DNA of 64,000 nt, from NCBI GenBank assembly GCA_963762425.1, contig CAVXKY010000024.1, forward strand, positions 186,001 to 250,000. The letters run 5' to 3'. Below the pieces are notes generated by a model. That model made no database searches. It had not been told where the DNA came from and worked only from the letters and a program-made list of their open reading frames with translations. A program made the position numbers and the translations under genes. Positions 27,879-38,604 of this stretch are shown here, piece after piece. Numbering within the stretch: the first letter of the stretch is position 1; each line of letters opens with the position of its first letter. Origin of the DNA: REEB95 sp963762425. GTDB lineage: Bacteria; Pseudomonadota; Alphaproteobacteria; ATCC43930; CGMCC-115725.

Positions 27879-28177
27879 ATGCCGCACGCTCGTGATTTAC
27901 CGCCCCGCCAAGACCGCCATGCAATCGGGCAAGGCCAAGACCGGCCGGTGGCTGTTGGAATACGAAACCGAAACCCCGCGCGAACCCGACCCGCTGATGG
28001 GCTGGCGAGCGCCGCGCGACACGCTCAACGAGGTGCATCTGCGCTTCGAGACGCTGGAAGAGGCGGTGGATTTTGCGCAAAAGCACGGCATCGAATATTC
28101 GGTGATGAAGCCGCGCGAGCCGCGTTTGGAGACCCAAGAGCTATTCCGATAATTTCCGCTGGCAGCGGCCAAGCTGA
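27879..28177 (+). CDS. NADH-dehydrogenase accessory subunit, NDUFS4-like ETC complex I protein (two frameshifts)
   Basis: Alphaproteobacteria and mitochondria share this complex I subunit of about 100 residues. The core here is IYRPAKTAMQSGKAKTGRW, LLEYETETPREPDPLMGW and FAQKHGIEYSVMKP. ATG 27879 gives MPHAR, which needs one base removed before IYRPAK. Near 28138 another slip hides the usual end SYSDNFRWQRPS, which reads in another frame to TGA at 28175. It is flanked by tRNA-Pro and tRNA-Arg and may be transcribed with them. Confidence 0.85.
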
Positions 28178-28198
28178 CGGCGGAAAGTTCGAGGCCAA

Positions 28199-28274
28199 GC
28201 GCCCATAGCTCAGAGGATAGAGCAGCCGCCTTCTAAGCGGCAGGTCGGAGGTTCGAGTCCTCCTGGGCGCGCCA
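28199..28274 (+). tRNA. tRNA-Arg (anticodon TCT)
   Basis: The acceptor arms GCGCCCA/TGGGCGC pair, with G discriminator and encoded CCA. The anticodon stem GCCGC/GCGGC holds the loop CTTCTAA, anticodon TCT, which reads AGA/AGG arginine codons. The T-arm is GGAGGTTCGAGTCCTCC. A short GGCGGC/GCCGCC hairpin follows at about 28290-28305 without a T-run. Confidence 0.95.
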
Positions 28275-28430
28275 ATTTTTTGCGCCTCGGGCGGCCCAAG
28301 CCGCCACGCTAAAAAGCAAACCAGCCATCCTGACGCGGCGGTTACATCGAAAATCCCCGGCCGATACCATGAGAGACTTGAGTAGCGCGGGCGCGGAATG
28401 CCCGCATCCTCTGCCGGCAAGGAGTGTGTG

Positions 28431-29736
28431 ATGCGTGCTGCGCGTTGGGTCTCGGGCCGCATCCACTACGCCTGGATCGTCGTCGCCATCGCGTTCACTG
28501 GTGATCCTGCGGCGGCGGCGTGCGCGCCGCCCCCGGCGTGCTGCTGGTGCCGCTGCAGCAGGACCTTCGGCTGGAGCGCCGCCACCATCTCGCGGCGCCG
28601 ATCGCATCAACATCCTGCTGCTCGGCGCTGACCGGGCCGTTCGTCGCCGCGCTGATGCAGACGATCGGCATCCGCCGCACCATCCTGATCGGCGCTGGTG
28701 CTGCTGCTGGCGGGCGCCGCGGCAGCGCGCTTCGTGACGGCAGCCGTGGCAGCTTGTATCTGACCTGGGGCGTGCTGGTCGGCCTGGGCGCCGGCGCCAC
28801 CGGCTTCGGCGTCGCCGCCACCATCGCCAACCGCTGGTTCGTCGCCCGGCGCGGCCTGGTGATGGGCCTGCTGACCGCCAGCAACGCCAGCGGCCAACTG
28901 GTGTTTCTGCCGGTGCTGGCGCGGCTGGTCGAACGTCGTACGGCTGGCTCAGCGTGCCGATCGCGGTGTCGCTGCTGGTCGGCGCCATGATGCCGTTCGT
29001 CTGGCTGCTGCTGGCGGAAAGCCCCGGCCGGTCGGCCTCGGCGCCCTACGGCGCAGACCGCGGAACCGCCGACGCTGCCGCCGCCGGCCAACCCGTTCCG
29101 CGTCGCGTTCGGGGCGCTGGCGCGCGGCACGCAGCTCGCGTCGATTTCTGGCTGCTGGCCGGCAGCTTCGCCGTGTGCGGCTTTTCGCACCTACGGGCTG
29201 ATCGGCACGCACATGATCGCCTACTGCATGGACCACGGCATCCCCGAGGTCACCGCGGCCGGCCTGATGGCGTCGCTCGGCGTGTTCGACCTGTTCGGCA
29301 CGATTTGCTCCGGCTGGCTGACCGACCGCTACAACCGCGCGTGCTGCTGTTCTGGTATTACGGGCTGCGCGGGCTGTCGCTGCTGGTGCTGCCGTTCACC
29401 GAGCTTCGACGCGCTGCAGCCTGTCGATCTTCGCGGTGTTCTACGGGCTGGACTGGGTGGCGACGGTGCCGCCGACGGTGAGGCTGACGAACGAGGTGTT
29501 CGGCAAGCAAGACCGCGCCGGTGATCTTCGGCTGGATCTTCGTCGGCCATCAGCTCGGCGCGGCGAGCATCGCCCTGGCCGCCGGAATACTGCGCGCCAC
29601 GCTCGGGACCTATGCCGTGCCGGTGACGATTTCGGGCGGGCTCTGCCTGTTGGCGGCGTTCGGCGTGCAGTTCATCGGGCGCAAACCGCGCGCGGCGGAA
29701 GGGCGCGGGAAATCGGCCGCCGCCGCCGACGCTTGA
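28431..29736 (+). CDS. MFS transporter, heavily frameshifted
   Basis: About 430 residues when frames are joined. It is a 12-helix major-facilitator protein of the monocarboxylate/oxalate:formate-antiporter-like group. It starts MRAARWVSGRIHYAWIVVAI with an AGGAG site. Other blocks are LTWGVLVGLGAGATGFGVAA, ARRGLVMGLLTASNASGQLV, GIPEVTAAGLMASLGVFDLFG and a C-terminus HQLGAASIALAAGILRAT. At least eight single-base slips occur between 28500 and 29520, the densest in the window. Substrate unknown. Error is more likely than decay because the helices stay well conserved. Confidence 0.75.
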
Positions 29737-29804
29737 ATTCGGCCCCATCGGCCGAGTCGCAATCGGAAATTCCATGCGCCGCCGGTCGCGGGGAGCGGCG
29801 CAAA

Positions 29805-29837
29805 AATTCGCGCGGCCCGATCTTGGCGCCGCGAATT
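29805..29837. repeat. inverted repeat in the gap after the MFS gene
   Basis: AATTCGCG (29805-29812) and CGCGAATT (29830-29837) form an 8-base inverted repeat with 17 bases between. It lies in the 230-base gap between the transporter and the next small gene. It could be a terminator stem without a T-run or a protein-binding dyad. Nothing else is recognisable in the gap. Confidence 0.3.
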
Positions 29838-29966
29838 GGAAATCCGTGAGTCGCGGCAATCCGGGGGATGGCTGTCACCGGAGCGCCGCAAAACCGGAAC
29901 ATTTCCGAAGCGTTGGACTGTTAGAGAATTCGGGATGCGTTCGTTGCAATTCGCCCGAGGTTCCGC

Positions 29967-30245
29967 ATGCTTTTGATGCTTCATCCCTTCGCGTTCCGCA
30001 AAGTGGCGAAAAACGCCGCCGCCGCCGGCGCGATCGATCCGGTGGCGCTGACCATGATGGCGGTGAACCAGCTCGGCCCGGCCACTATCCGCACCGCGAC
30101 CAACGGCAAGTCGCTCAAGGTCGAAGTCGCCGATGAGCGCGTGGCGAAGATCTTCCGGGCCGCGCTCGAGGAGATGCAGAAGAAGCGTTCGACCGACCGG
30201 CTGGTGGATATCGTCGTCGCCGCCGCAGCATCCGGCGGAAGCTGA
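29967..30245 (+). CDS. hypothetical 92-residue protein
   Basis: I do not recognise a family. The protein starts MLLMLHPFAFRKVAKNAAAA. It has a middle segment (AIDPVALTMMAVNQLGPATIRTAT) and an amphipathic C-terminal helix (ERVAKIFRAALEEMQKKR). There is no signal peptide or membrane helix. GAGG lies six bases before the ATG, which supports translation. It ends nine bases from the convergent cinA gene. Confidence 0.5.
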   Translation: MLLMLHPFAFRKVAKNAAAAGAIDPVALTMMAVNQLGPATIRTATNGKSLKVEVADERVAKIFRAALEEMQKKRSTDRLVDIVVAAAASGGS

Positions 30246-30253
30246 GAGGCGCG

Positions 30254-30739
30254 TTACTCGGCCGCCGCCAGCAATTCGAGCGCCCGCAACGTGGCGGCAT
30301 GGCGGATACCGGCGCGACCGCCCTTGAAGATTTGCCGCTCGGTTATGGATTTGCCGCCGCGCCGCGCCACGCCGAAATAGACCAATCCCACCGGCTTGTC
30401 CGGGCTCCCGCCGCTCGGGCCGGCGATGCCGGTGACGGCGACGGCAAGATCGACCGGCGCCTTGGCGAGCGCGCCTTCCGCCATCGCCGCCGCGGTCTCC
30501 GCGCTGACCGCGCCATGCCGGGCGATGAGCTCCGCGGGCACGCCGAGCAACTCGCTCTTGGCGCGGTTGGAATAGGTCACGAAGCCGCGCTCGACGACGT
30601 CGGAGGCCCCCGCGATATCGGTCAAAGCCGCCGCGACCAGACCGCCGGTGCAGGATTCGGCGGTGGCGAGGGTCCACTTCTTGGCGCGGCAGCGCGCCAG
30701 CACGGTTTCGGCCAGGCGGTTTAGATCGTCAGAGCGCAA
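30254..30739 (-). CDS. pncC: CinA C-terminal-domain protein (nicotinamide-nucleotide amidohydrolase, PncC-type)
   Basis: A 161-residue stand-alone CinA C-terminal domain that deamidates nicotinamide mononucleotide in NAD recycling. Signatures are TLATAESCTGGLVAAALTDI near residue 20, the VERGFVTYSNRAKSELLGV block, HGAVSAETAAAMAEGA and AVAVTGIAGPSGGSPDKPVG. The frame is open further upstream inside pgpA. I take TTG at 30739, overlapping the pgpA stop region, with GCGAG before it; the start is not certain. Confidence 0.85.
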   Translation of the reverse strand: MRSDDLNRLAETVLARCRAKKWTLATAESCTGGLVAAALTDIAGASDVVERGFVTYSNRAKSELLGVPAELIARHGAVSAETAAAMAEGALAKAPVDLAVAVTGIAGPSGGSPDKPVGLVYFGVARRGGKSITERQIFKGGRAGIRHAATLRALELLAAAE

Positions 30740-31205
30740 GGATGTGCTCGCCGATGAGCAGGACGAGGGCGGCGTAAAGCGCGGCGGCGACATCGTCGGC
30801 CATGATTCCCAGCCCGCCGGGAAATTTCTCGATGTGACGGATCGGAAACGGCTTCAGGATGTCGAACAGGCGGAACAGCAGGAACCCGGCAAGGTAAAAC
30901 AGCGGATCGAGCGGCACCACCGCGAGCGTCAGCCATTGTCCCGCCACCTCGTCGATCACAACAAAGCCCGGATCCTTGATGCCGCTCGCCCGTTCGATGC
31001 GGCCCGCCGCCCAGCAGCCGACGGCGAACACCGCGAGGGCGGCGATCAGCAATCCCGATGCTCCGGCATAGGCCGCGATGATCCAGGCGAAAGGCAGCGC
31101 CGCGAGCGAGCCCCAGCTGCCCGGCGCCCAGGGCAGCAATCCGCTGCCGAACCAGGTGGCGAGCAGTGCCGCCGGGTGCGAGGACGGCAATCCGGTTCTG
31201 TGCAT
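30729..31205 (-). CDS. pgpA: phosphatidylglycerophosphatase A
   Basis: A 158-residue inner-membrane enzyme that removes phosphate from phosphatidylglycerophosphate in phospholipid synthesis. It has four hydrophobic helices. Conserved family residues lie in TWFGSGLLPWAPGSWGSLAA near residue 15-35, DPGFVVIDEVAGQWLTL near 80-95 and LFRLFDILKPFPIRHIEKFPGG near 110-130. It lies between ispDF and pncC on the same strand with a 5-base gap upstream, so the three form one operon. Confidence 0.92.
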   Translation of the reverse strand: MHRTGLPSSHPAALLATWFGSGLLPWAPGSWGSLAALPFAWIIAAYAGASGLLIAALAVFAVGCWAAGRIERASGIKDPGFVVIDEVAGQWLTLAVVPLDPLFYLAGFLLFRLFDILKPFPIRHIEKFPGGLGIMADDVAAALYAALVLLIGEHILAL

Positions 31206-31210
31206 GGCGC

Positions 31211-32368
31211 CTAGAACGGCAGGCGCAACGTCGCCACCGCCTGCGCGGCGATGCCTTCGCCGCGCCCAGTGAATCCCAGTTGCTCCGTCGTGGTCGCCTT
31301 GACGCTGACGCGCTTTTCATCGAGTTCCAAAATCTCGGCGACGCGCTTCACCATGGCCGCGCGGTGCGGGCCGATCTTCGGCCGCTCGCAAATCAGCGTG
31401 ACGTCGACATGGCTGATGGCGCCACCCGCCTGTTTGACCAGATCGGCGGCATGACGCAGGAATTTGTGCGAGGGCGCGCCGCGCCATTGCGGGTCGCTCG
31501 GCGGAAAATGCACGCCGATATCGCCGGCGCCGAGCGCGCCCAATATGGCGTCAGTCAGCGCGTGCAAGCCCGCATCGGCGTCGGAATGGCCGACCAACGC
31601 CTTGTCGAACGGCACCTTGACGCCGCACAGCCAGACATGATCGCCGGGCCCGAAAGCGTGCACGTCGAAGCCCTGGCCGGTCCGGACTTCGCCCAACCGC
31701 CCGGCCAAAATGCGCGCCGCCCGCGTCAGATCCTCGGCCGTGGTCACCTTGATGTTGTCCTCGCTGCCTTCGACCAGCCGCACCGGCAATCCGGCGCGCT
31801 CGGCTACCGCGGCGTCGTCGGGCAAATCCTCGCCGATGACGGCGCGATGCGCGGCCAGTATCTCCTTATAGCGGAATCCCTGCGGCGTTTGCGCCCGCCA
31901 CAGATTGGCCCGGTCGATGGTTTCGGCGACCGTGCCGCCGAAGCATCGCTTCACCGTGTCGAGCACCGGCAGGGCCGGGATGGCGGCAGGCGTCCGGTCC
32001 AGGGCGGCGAGCACGCGGTCGACCAATCCGGCGTCGAGGAAAGGCCGCGCGCCGTCATGCACCAGCACGCGCGCGGGGTTCAAGGCGGCCAGGCTTTCAA
32101 GCCCGAGCCGCACGGAATCCTGGCGCTTGGCGCCCCCGGCCACCGGCGGCAGCAGATCGAGGCCCAACGTCGCCTGCTCGTAGAGGGCGGCGTCGCCGGG
32201 ATCGAACACCACGCGCACGGAGGAGATCCCGCCATGGCGGGTCAGGCTGTCGAGTGCGTGGCGCAACAGCGTCTTGCCGCCGAGATCGAGATATTGTTTG
32301 GGCCGGGCTCCGCCAAGCCGCGAGCCGCGGCCGGCGGCGACGACAAGCGCGATACAGGAGGAGGACAT
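31211..32368 (-). CDS. ispDF: bifunctional IspD/IspF of the MEP isoprenoid pathway
   Basis: A 385-residue fusion typical of alphaproteobacteria. The N-terminal IspD (1 to about 225) makes CDP-methylerythritol: ALVVAAGRGSRLGGARPKQY is the CTP loop and LVHDGARPFL a second motif. The C-terminal IspF (about 228-385) makes the cyclic diphosphate: RTGQGFDVHAFGPGD and GHSDADAGLHALTDAILGAL hold the zinc ligands. Both domains look complete. It is first in the ispDF-pgpA-pncC operon and divergent from dusB. Confidence 0.97.
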   Translation of the reverse strand: MSSSCIALVVAAGRGSRLGGARPKQYLDLGGKTLLRHALDSLTRHGGISSVRVVFDPGDAALYEQATLGLDLLPPVAGGAKRQDSVRLGLESLAALNPARVLVHDGARPFLDAGLVDRVLAALDRTPAAIPALPVLDTVKRCFGGTVAETIDRANLWRAQTPQGFRYKEILAAHRAVIGEDLPDDAAVAERAGLPVRLVEGSEDNIKVTTAEDLTRAARILAGRLGEVRTGQGFDVHAFGPGDHVWLCGVKVPFDKALVGHSDADAGLHALTDAILGALGAGDIGVHFPPSDPQWRGAPSHKFLRHAADLVKQAGGAISHVDVTLICERPKIGPHRAAMVKRVAEILELDEKRVSVKATTTEQLGFTGRGEGIAAQAVATLRLPF

Positions 32369-32557
32369 GGGTGAGCCAAGCTAAACCATGGCCGGGCCTC
32401 ATACCAGAAGCGCGGGCGCGGCCAGGGCTGGAAACCGGGCCCGATCGAAGCGTTAACGCCGGTCGCTTACGTCAACGAAGTTATGGTTAATGCGGGCCGG
32501 GCGAAGGCGAAAAATTAACCCAAGGACCGGCCAAGCCGTTTGCTGTGGATGAGCGCA

Positions 32558-32640
32558 GGTGACGTCGTGATTCAGGTTGCATTGCAATAAGGTGACGTTA
32601 TGCTATGCTTAATAAATAGCCATTGGCCCTCGGTGCTTAA
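32558..32640 (+). promoter_or_regulatory. promoter region of dusB-ntrBC with repeated elements
   Basis: The 275-base gap between ispDF and dusB is AT-richer near 32570-32640. TTGCAT (32577-32582) and TATGCT (32599-32604) are 16 bases apart and could be -35/-10 boxes. A second overlapping set, TTGCAA/TATGCT, lies five bases further on. TTGCATTGCAA is an odd palindrome. GGTGACGT occurs twice (32558-32565 and 32591-32598), 33 bases apart, flanking the -35 box. These look like operator sites for the nitrogen-regulation operon. Confidence 0.5.
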
Positions 32641-32643
32641 AAT

Positions 32644-33633
32644 ATGAGCATTATCCTAGGAAAGCTGCGGATCGAGGAGCCGGTGATCCTGGCGCCGATG
32701 TCGGGGGTGACCGATCTGCCGTTCCGGCATCTGGTCAAATCCTTCGGCGCGGGGCTGGTGGTGTCGGAGATGATCGCCAGCGCGGCGGTAATCCGCGAAA
32801 GCCGCCGCTCATTCGCCATGGCCGCGAGCGAACCCGAAGATCAGCCGATGGCGGTGCAGCTCGCCGGCTGCGAGCCCGCCGTGATGGCCGAGGCGGCGAA
32901 GCTCAACGCCGATCGCGGCGCCGCCATCATCGACATCAATTTCGGCTGCCCGGTGAAGAAGGTGGTGAACGGCCATGCCGGCTCGGCGCTGATGCGCGAC
33001 GAGCTTCATGCCGCGCGTATTCTCGAAGCCACGGTCAAGGCGGTCGATCTCCCGGTTACGCTCAAGATGCGCACCGGCTGGGACGACGGGAGCCGCAACG
33101 CGCCGCGCCTCGCCAAGATCGCCGAGGATTGCGGCATCCGCATGATTTCGGTGCATGGCCGCACGCGCTGCCAGTTCTACGAGGGCAGGGCCGATTGGGG
33201 CTTCATCCGCTCTGTCAAGGAAGCGGTCAAAATTCCGGTCATCGCCAACGGCGACATCGTGACGCTGGAAGACGCCAGCGCGGCGCTCGCGCAATCGGGG
33301 GCGGACGGGCTGATGATCGGCCGCGGCGCCTATGGCAAGCCGTGGTTCGTCCGGCAGGTGATTCATTTCCTCAAGACCGGCCAAAGGCTCGCCGATCCGC
33401 CGCTCGAGGAGCAGATGGGCGTGTTGCTGCGCCATTACGACGACATGCTCTCTTATTACGGCGCCACGGCCGGCAGCCGCATGGCGCGCAAGCATATCGG
33501 CTGGTATTCCAAGGGCCTGCCGGGCTCGGCCGAATTCCGCGGCGCCGTCAACCACGTCAACGATCCCAATGCGGTCAAGGCCATGATCCGGGCCTTCTAT
33601 GCGCCGCTGATCGCGGTCAAAGAGGCGGCCTGA
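32644..33633 (+). CDS. dusB: tRNA-dihydrouridine synthase B (NifR3)
   Basis: A 329-residue FMN enzyme that reduces uridine to dihydrouridine in tRNA. The TIM barrel begins ILAPMSGVTDLPFRHLVKSF. The Cys-containing active-site loop is IDINFGCPVKKVVNGHAGSA. MISVHGRTRCQFYEG and VIANGDIVTLEDA bind FMN. In alphaproteobacteria dusB (nifR3) is classically the first gene of the ntrBC operon. The next frame starts one base after this stop. Confidence 0.95.
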   Translation: MSIILGKLRIEEPVILAPMSGVTDLPFRHLVKSFGAGLVVSEMIASAAVIRESRRSFAMAASEPEDQPMAVQLAGCEPAVMAEAAKLNADRGAAIIDINFGCPVKKVVNGHAGSALMRDELHAARILEATVKAVDLPVTLKMRTGWDDGSRNAPRLAKIAEDCGIRMISVHGRTRCQFYEGRADWGFIRSVKEAVKIPVIANGDIVTLEDASAALAQSGADGLMIGRGAYGKPWFVRQVIHFLKTGQRLADPPLEEQMGVLLRHYDDMLSYYGATAGSRMARKHIGWYSKGLPGSAEFRGAVNHVNDPNAVKAMIRAFYAPLIAVKEAA

Positions 33634-33634
33634 C

Positions 33635-36229
<2,595 letters not shown>

Positions 36230-36286
36230 TCCAGGCTTGGCCAAGCCCAAACCGGCCCCTCAAGTAACGGAATAACATCGTAAAAT

Positions 36287-36313
36287 AAGCCACTTCCCGG
36301 CCACGTGGCTTTT
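36287..36313 (+). terminator. terminator-like hairpin after ntrC
   Basis: AAGCCAC (36287-36293) pairs with GTGGCTT (36305-36311), followed by a short TTTT run. It lies 58 bases after the ntrC stop and could end or attenuate the dusB-ntrBC transcript before ntrY. Confidence 0.5.
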
Positions 36314-36336
36314 GTGCAACAGTGTTGTGCAACAGT
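36312..36336 (+). promoter_or_regulatory. tandem 12-base repeats upstream of ntrY
   Basis: TTGTGCAACAGT occurs twice with a 13-base period (36312-36323 and 36325-36336). The second copy, with its preceding bases, forms TGTTG-TG-CAACA dyad arms. The site lies 37 bases upstream of the ntrY ATG. Tandem dyads of this size fit a regulator-binding site, perhaps for NtrX or NtrC, but no binding protein can be named from sequence. Confidence 0.45.
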
Positions 36337-36372
36337 CCGGAAAACCGGCTGGGGGAGGGCGGCAATTCCCGT

Positions 36373-38604
36373 ATGAGCGTTTCTCGAGAAATCGTGCTGT
36401 GGTCGCGGCGGGTGCGGTTGCCGCGCAAGCTGGCGCTGGCCCTGGGCGCCGCGACGCTGATTTCGGCGCTGGTCACCATCGCCATGCTGCGCGAAATCCC
36501 GCCCTTCAACAGCCGCCCGCATCTCGATCAACTCATCCTGCTGGTCAATCTGGTTTTGCTGCTGCCCTTGATCACCGTGGTCGCCTGGCGGCTGGTGCAG
36601 GTCTGGGCGGAGCGTCGGCGCGGCCTGGCCGGCTCGCGCATCCACATCCGCCTGGTCGTATTGTTCAGCCTGGTGGCGGTGATCCCGACCATCATCGTCG
36701 CCGTCTTTTCCTACATGATGTTCAGCTACGGCGTGCAGGCATGGTTCAGCGATCGCGTGCGCACCGCGTTGCAGCAATCGCTGGCCGTCGCCGAGGCCTA
36801 TCTGCACGAGCATCAGCAGGCCATCCGTTACGACATCGTCAGCATGGCCAACGATTTGAACCGCAATGCCGGCCTCTTGATCATCAACCCGGCGCATCTC
36901 AACGAATTGGTCAACGCCCAGGCCGCCTTGCGTTCCTTGAACGAAGCCATGGTGTTCGACGGCACCGGCCGCGTGCTGGCGCGCAGCGAATTCACTTTTT
37001 CGCTGGGATTGCAGCCGCCGCCGGAATGGGCAATGCAACAGGCGCGCGCCGGCAACGTCGCGGTGATGACAAGCGACAATGACGACCGCGTGCGCGCGCT
37101 CATCAAGCTCGAGCGTTTCGGCGACGTGTTCCTCTATGTCGGCCGTAACGTCGATCCCACCGTGCTGGCGCGCATCGAGCAGACCCAAAGCGCGGTGGCG
37201 CAATACGAACAGATCGAAGGCCAGCGCTCCGAATACCAGATCGCCTTCACCATGGCGTTCTTCGCCGTGGGATTGCTGCTGCTGACCGGCGCGGTGTGGG
37301 TGGGATTGACCTTCGCCATGCGGCTGGCCCGTCCGATGAGCGCGTTGATCGTGGCGGCGGAGAAAGTCCGCGGCGGCGATCTCACCGCCCGCGTGCCGGT
37401 AACCGAAGGGGAAGAGGAGTTCGGCTCGCTGTTCCGCGCCTTCAACCGCATGACCAACCAGCTCGAGACCCAGCAGACCGAGTTGATCGAGGCCAACCGG
37501 CAATTGGATCAACGGCGGCGTTTCACCGAAACCGTATTGTCGGGCGTTTCGGCCGGCGTCATCGGCCTCGATCAGGAAGGCCGTATCAATCTGCCGAACC
37601 GCTCGGCCTCGGAATTGCTGAGCATCGATCTCGACCAGATGATCGGCCAGGATCTGGCCGAGGCCGTGCCCGAGATGGCCGGCCTCATCGACCAGGCGGG
37701 AATGCGGCCCGAGCGCCTGGCGCAATCGCAGATTCAGTTGCATCGCGAGGGCCATACCGCGGTGTTGCTGGTGCGGATCGCCGCCGAACGGATCGAGGGC
37801 GAGGTCAAGGGCTATGTCGTGACCTTCGACGACGTGACCGGGTTGATTTCGGCCCAACGCAAGGCCGCCTGGGCGGACGTGGCGCGGCGCATCGCGCACG
37901 AAATCAAGAACCCGCTGACGCCGATTCAACTCTCGGCCGAGCGCCTCAAGCGCAAATATTCGGGCGAAATCCGCAGCGATCCCGAGACCTTCGCCATCTG
38001 CACCGACACCATCATCCGGCACGTCGCCGATATCGGGCGCATGGTGGACGAATTCTCCTCCTTCGCGCGCATGCCGGCGCCGGTGATGAAGGACGAGGAT
38101 CTGGCCGAAATCGTGCGCCAGGCCGCCTTCCTGCAACGCACCTCGACGCCGGAGATCCGCATCGAGCTCGATCTGCCGCAGGAGCCGCTGCGCGTGCTGT
38201 GCGATTCCCGCCAGATCAGCCAGGCGCTGGTCAATATCCTCAAAAACGCCGCCGAGGCAATTCACGCGCGTCCCACCGGGGCGCCGCCAGGCCATGTCCG
38301 GGTGAAACTCACCGAGGATCAAAGACGCGTCACCTTGGCCGTCGAGGACAATGGCTGCGGCCTGCCGCAACAGGAACGCGAGCTCCTGACCGAGCCCTAT
38401 GTGACGACGCGCGAAAGCGGCACCGGCCTCGGATTGGCCATCGTCAAGAAAATCATGGAAGACCATCACGGCGAGATCGTGCTCGAAGACCGCGAGGGCG
38501 GCGGCGCGCGCGTCAAGCTGGTCTTCAACCGGATCGAGCCCCGTTCGGCCGAAAAGCCGCCGTCGCGCGGCATGGAAATGGAAACCGCCGGCCATGGCAC
38601 ATGA
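36373..38604 (+). CDS. ntrY: nitrogen-regulation sensor histidine kinase NtrY
   Basis: A 743-residue membrane kinase that pairs with NtrX. Two N-terminal helices and a third at about 85-115 precede a periplasmic domain. A further helix near 285-310 leads to HAMP (ARPMSALIVAAEKVRGGDL), a PAS domain, HisKA with ARRIAHEIKNPLTPIQLSAE, and HATPase with ILKNAAEAIHA, DNGCGLPQ and ESGTGLGLAIVKKI. I use ATG 36373 (MSVSREIVLW) because the in-frame sequence upstream contains the repeat region. The end overlaps ntrX by 11 bases. Confidence 0.95.
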   Translation: MSVSREIVLWSRRVRLPRKLALALGAATLISALVTIAMLREIPPFNSRPHLDQLILLVNLVLLLPLITVVAWRLVQVWAERRRGLAGSRIHIRLVVLFSLVAVIPTIIVAVFSYMMFSYGVQAWFSDRVRTALQQSLAVAEAYLHEHQQAIRYDIVSMANDLNRNAGLLIINPAHLNELVNAQAALRSLNEAMVFDGTGRVLARSEFTFSLGLQPPPEWAMQQARAGNVAVMTSDNDDRVRALIKLERFGDVFLYVGRNVDPTVLARIEQTQSAVAQYEQIEGQRSEYQIAFTMAFFAVGLLLLTGAVWVGLTFAMRLARPMSALIVAAEKVRGGDLTARVPVTEGEEEFGSLFRAFNRMTNQLETQQTELIEANRQLDQRRRFTETVLSGVSAGVIGLDQEGRINLPNRSASELLSIDLDQMIGQDLAEAVPEMAGLIDQAGMRPERLAQSQIQLHREGHTAVLLVRIAAERIEGEVKGYVVTFDDVTGLISAQRKAAWADVARRIAHEIKNPLTPIQLSAERLKRKYSGEIRSDPETFAICTDTIIRHVADIGRMVDEFSSFARMPAPVMKDEDLAEIVRQAAFLQRTSTPEIRIELDLPQEPLRVLCDSRQISQALVNILKNAAEAIHARPTGAPPGHVRVKLTEDQRRVTLAVEDNGCGLPQQERELLTEPYVTTRESGTGLGLAIVKKIMEDHHGEIVLEDREGGGARVKLVFNRIEPRSAEKPPSRGMEMETAGHGT

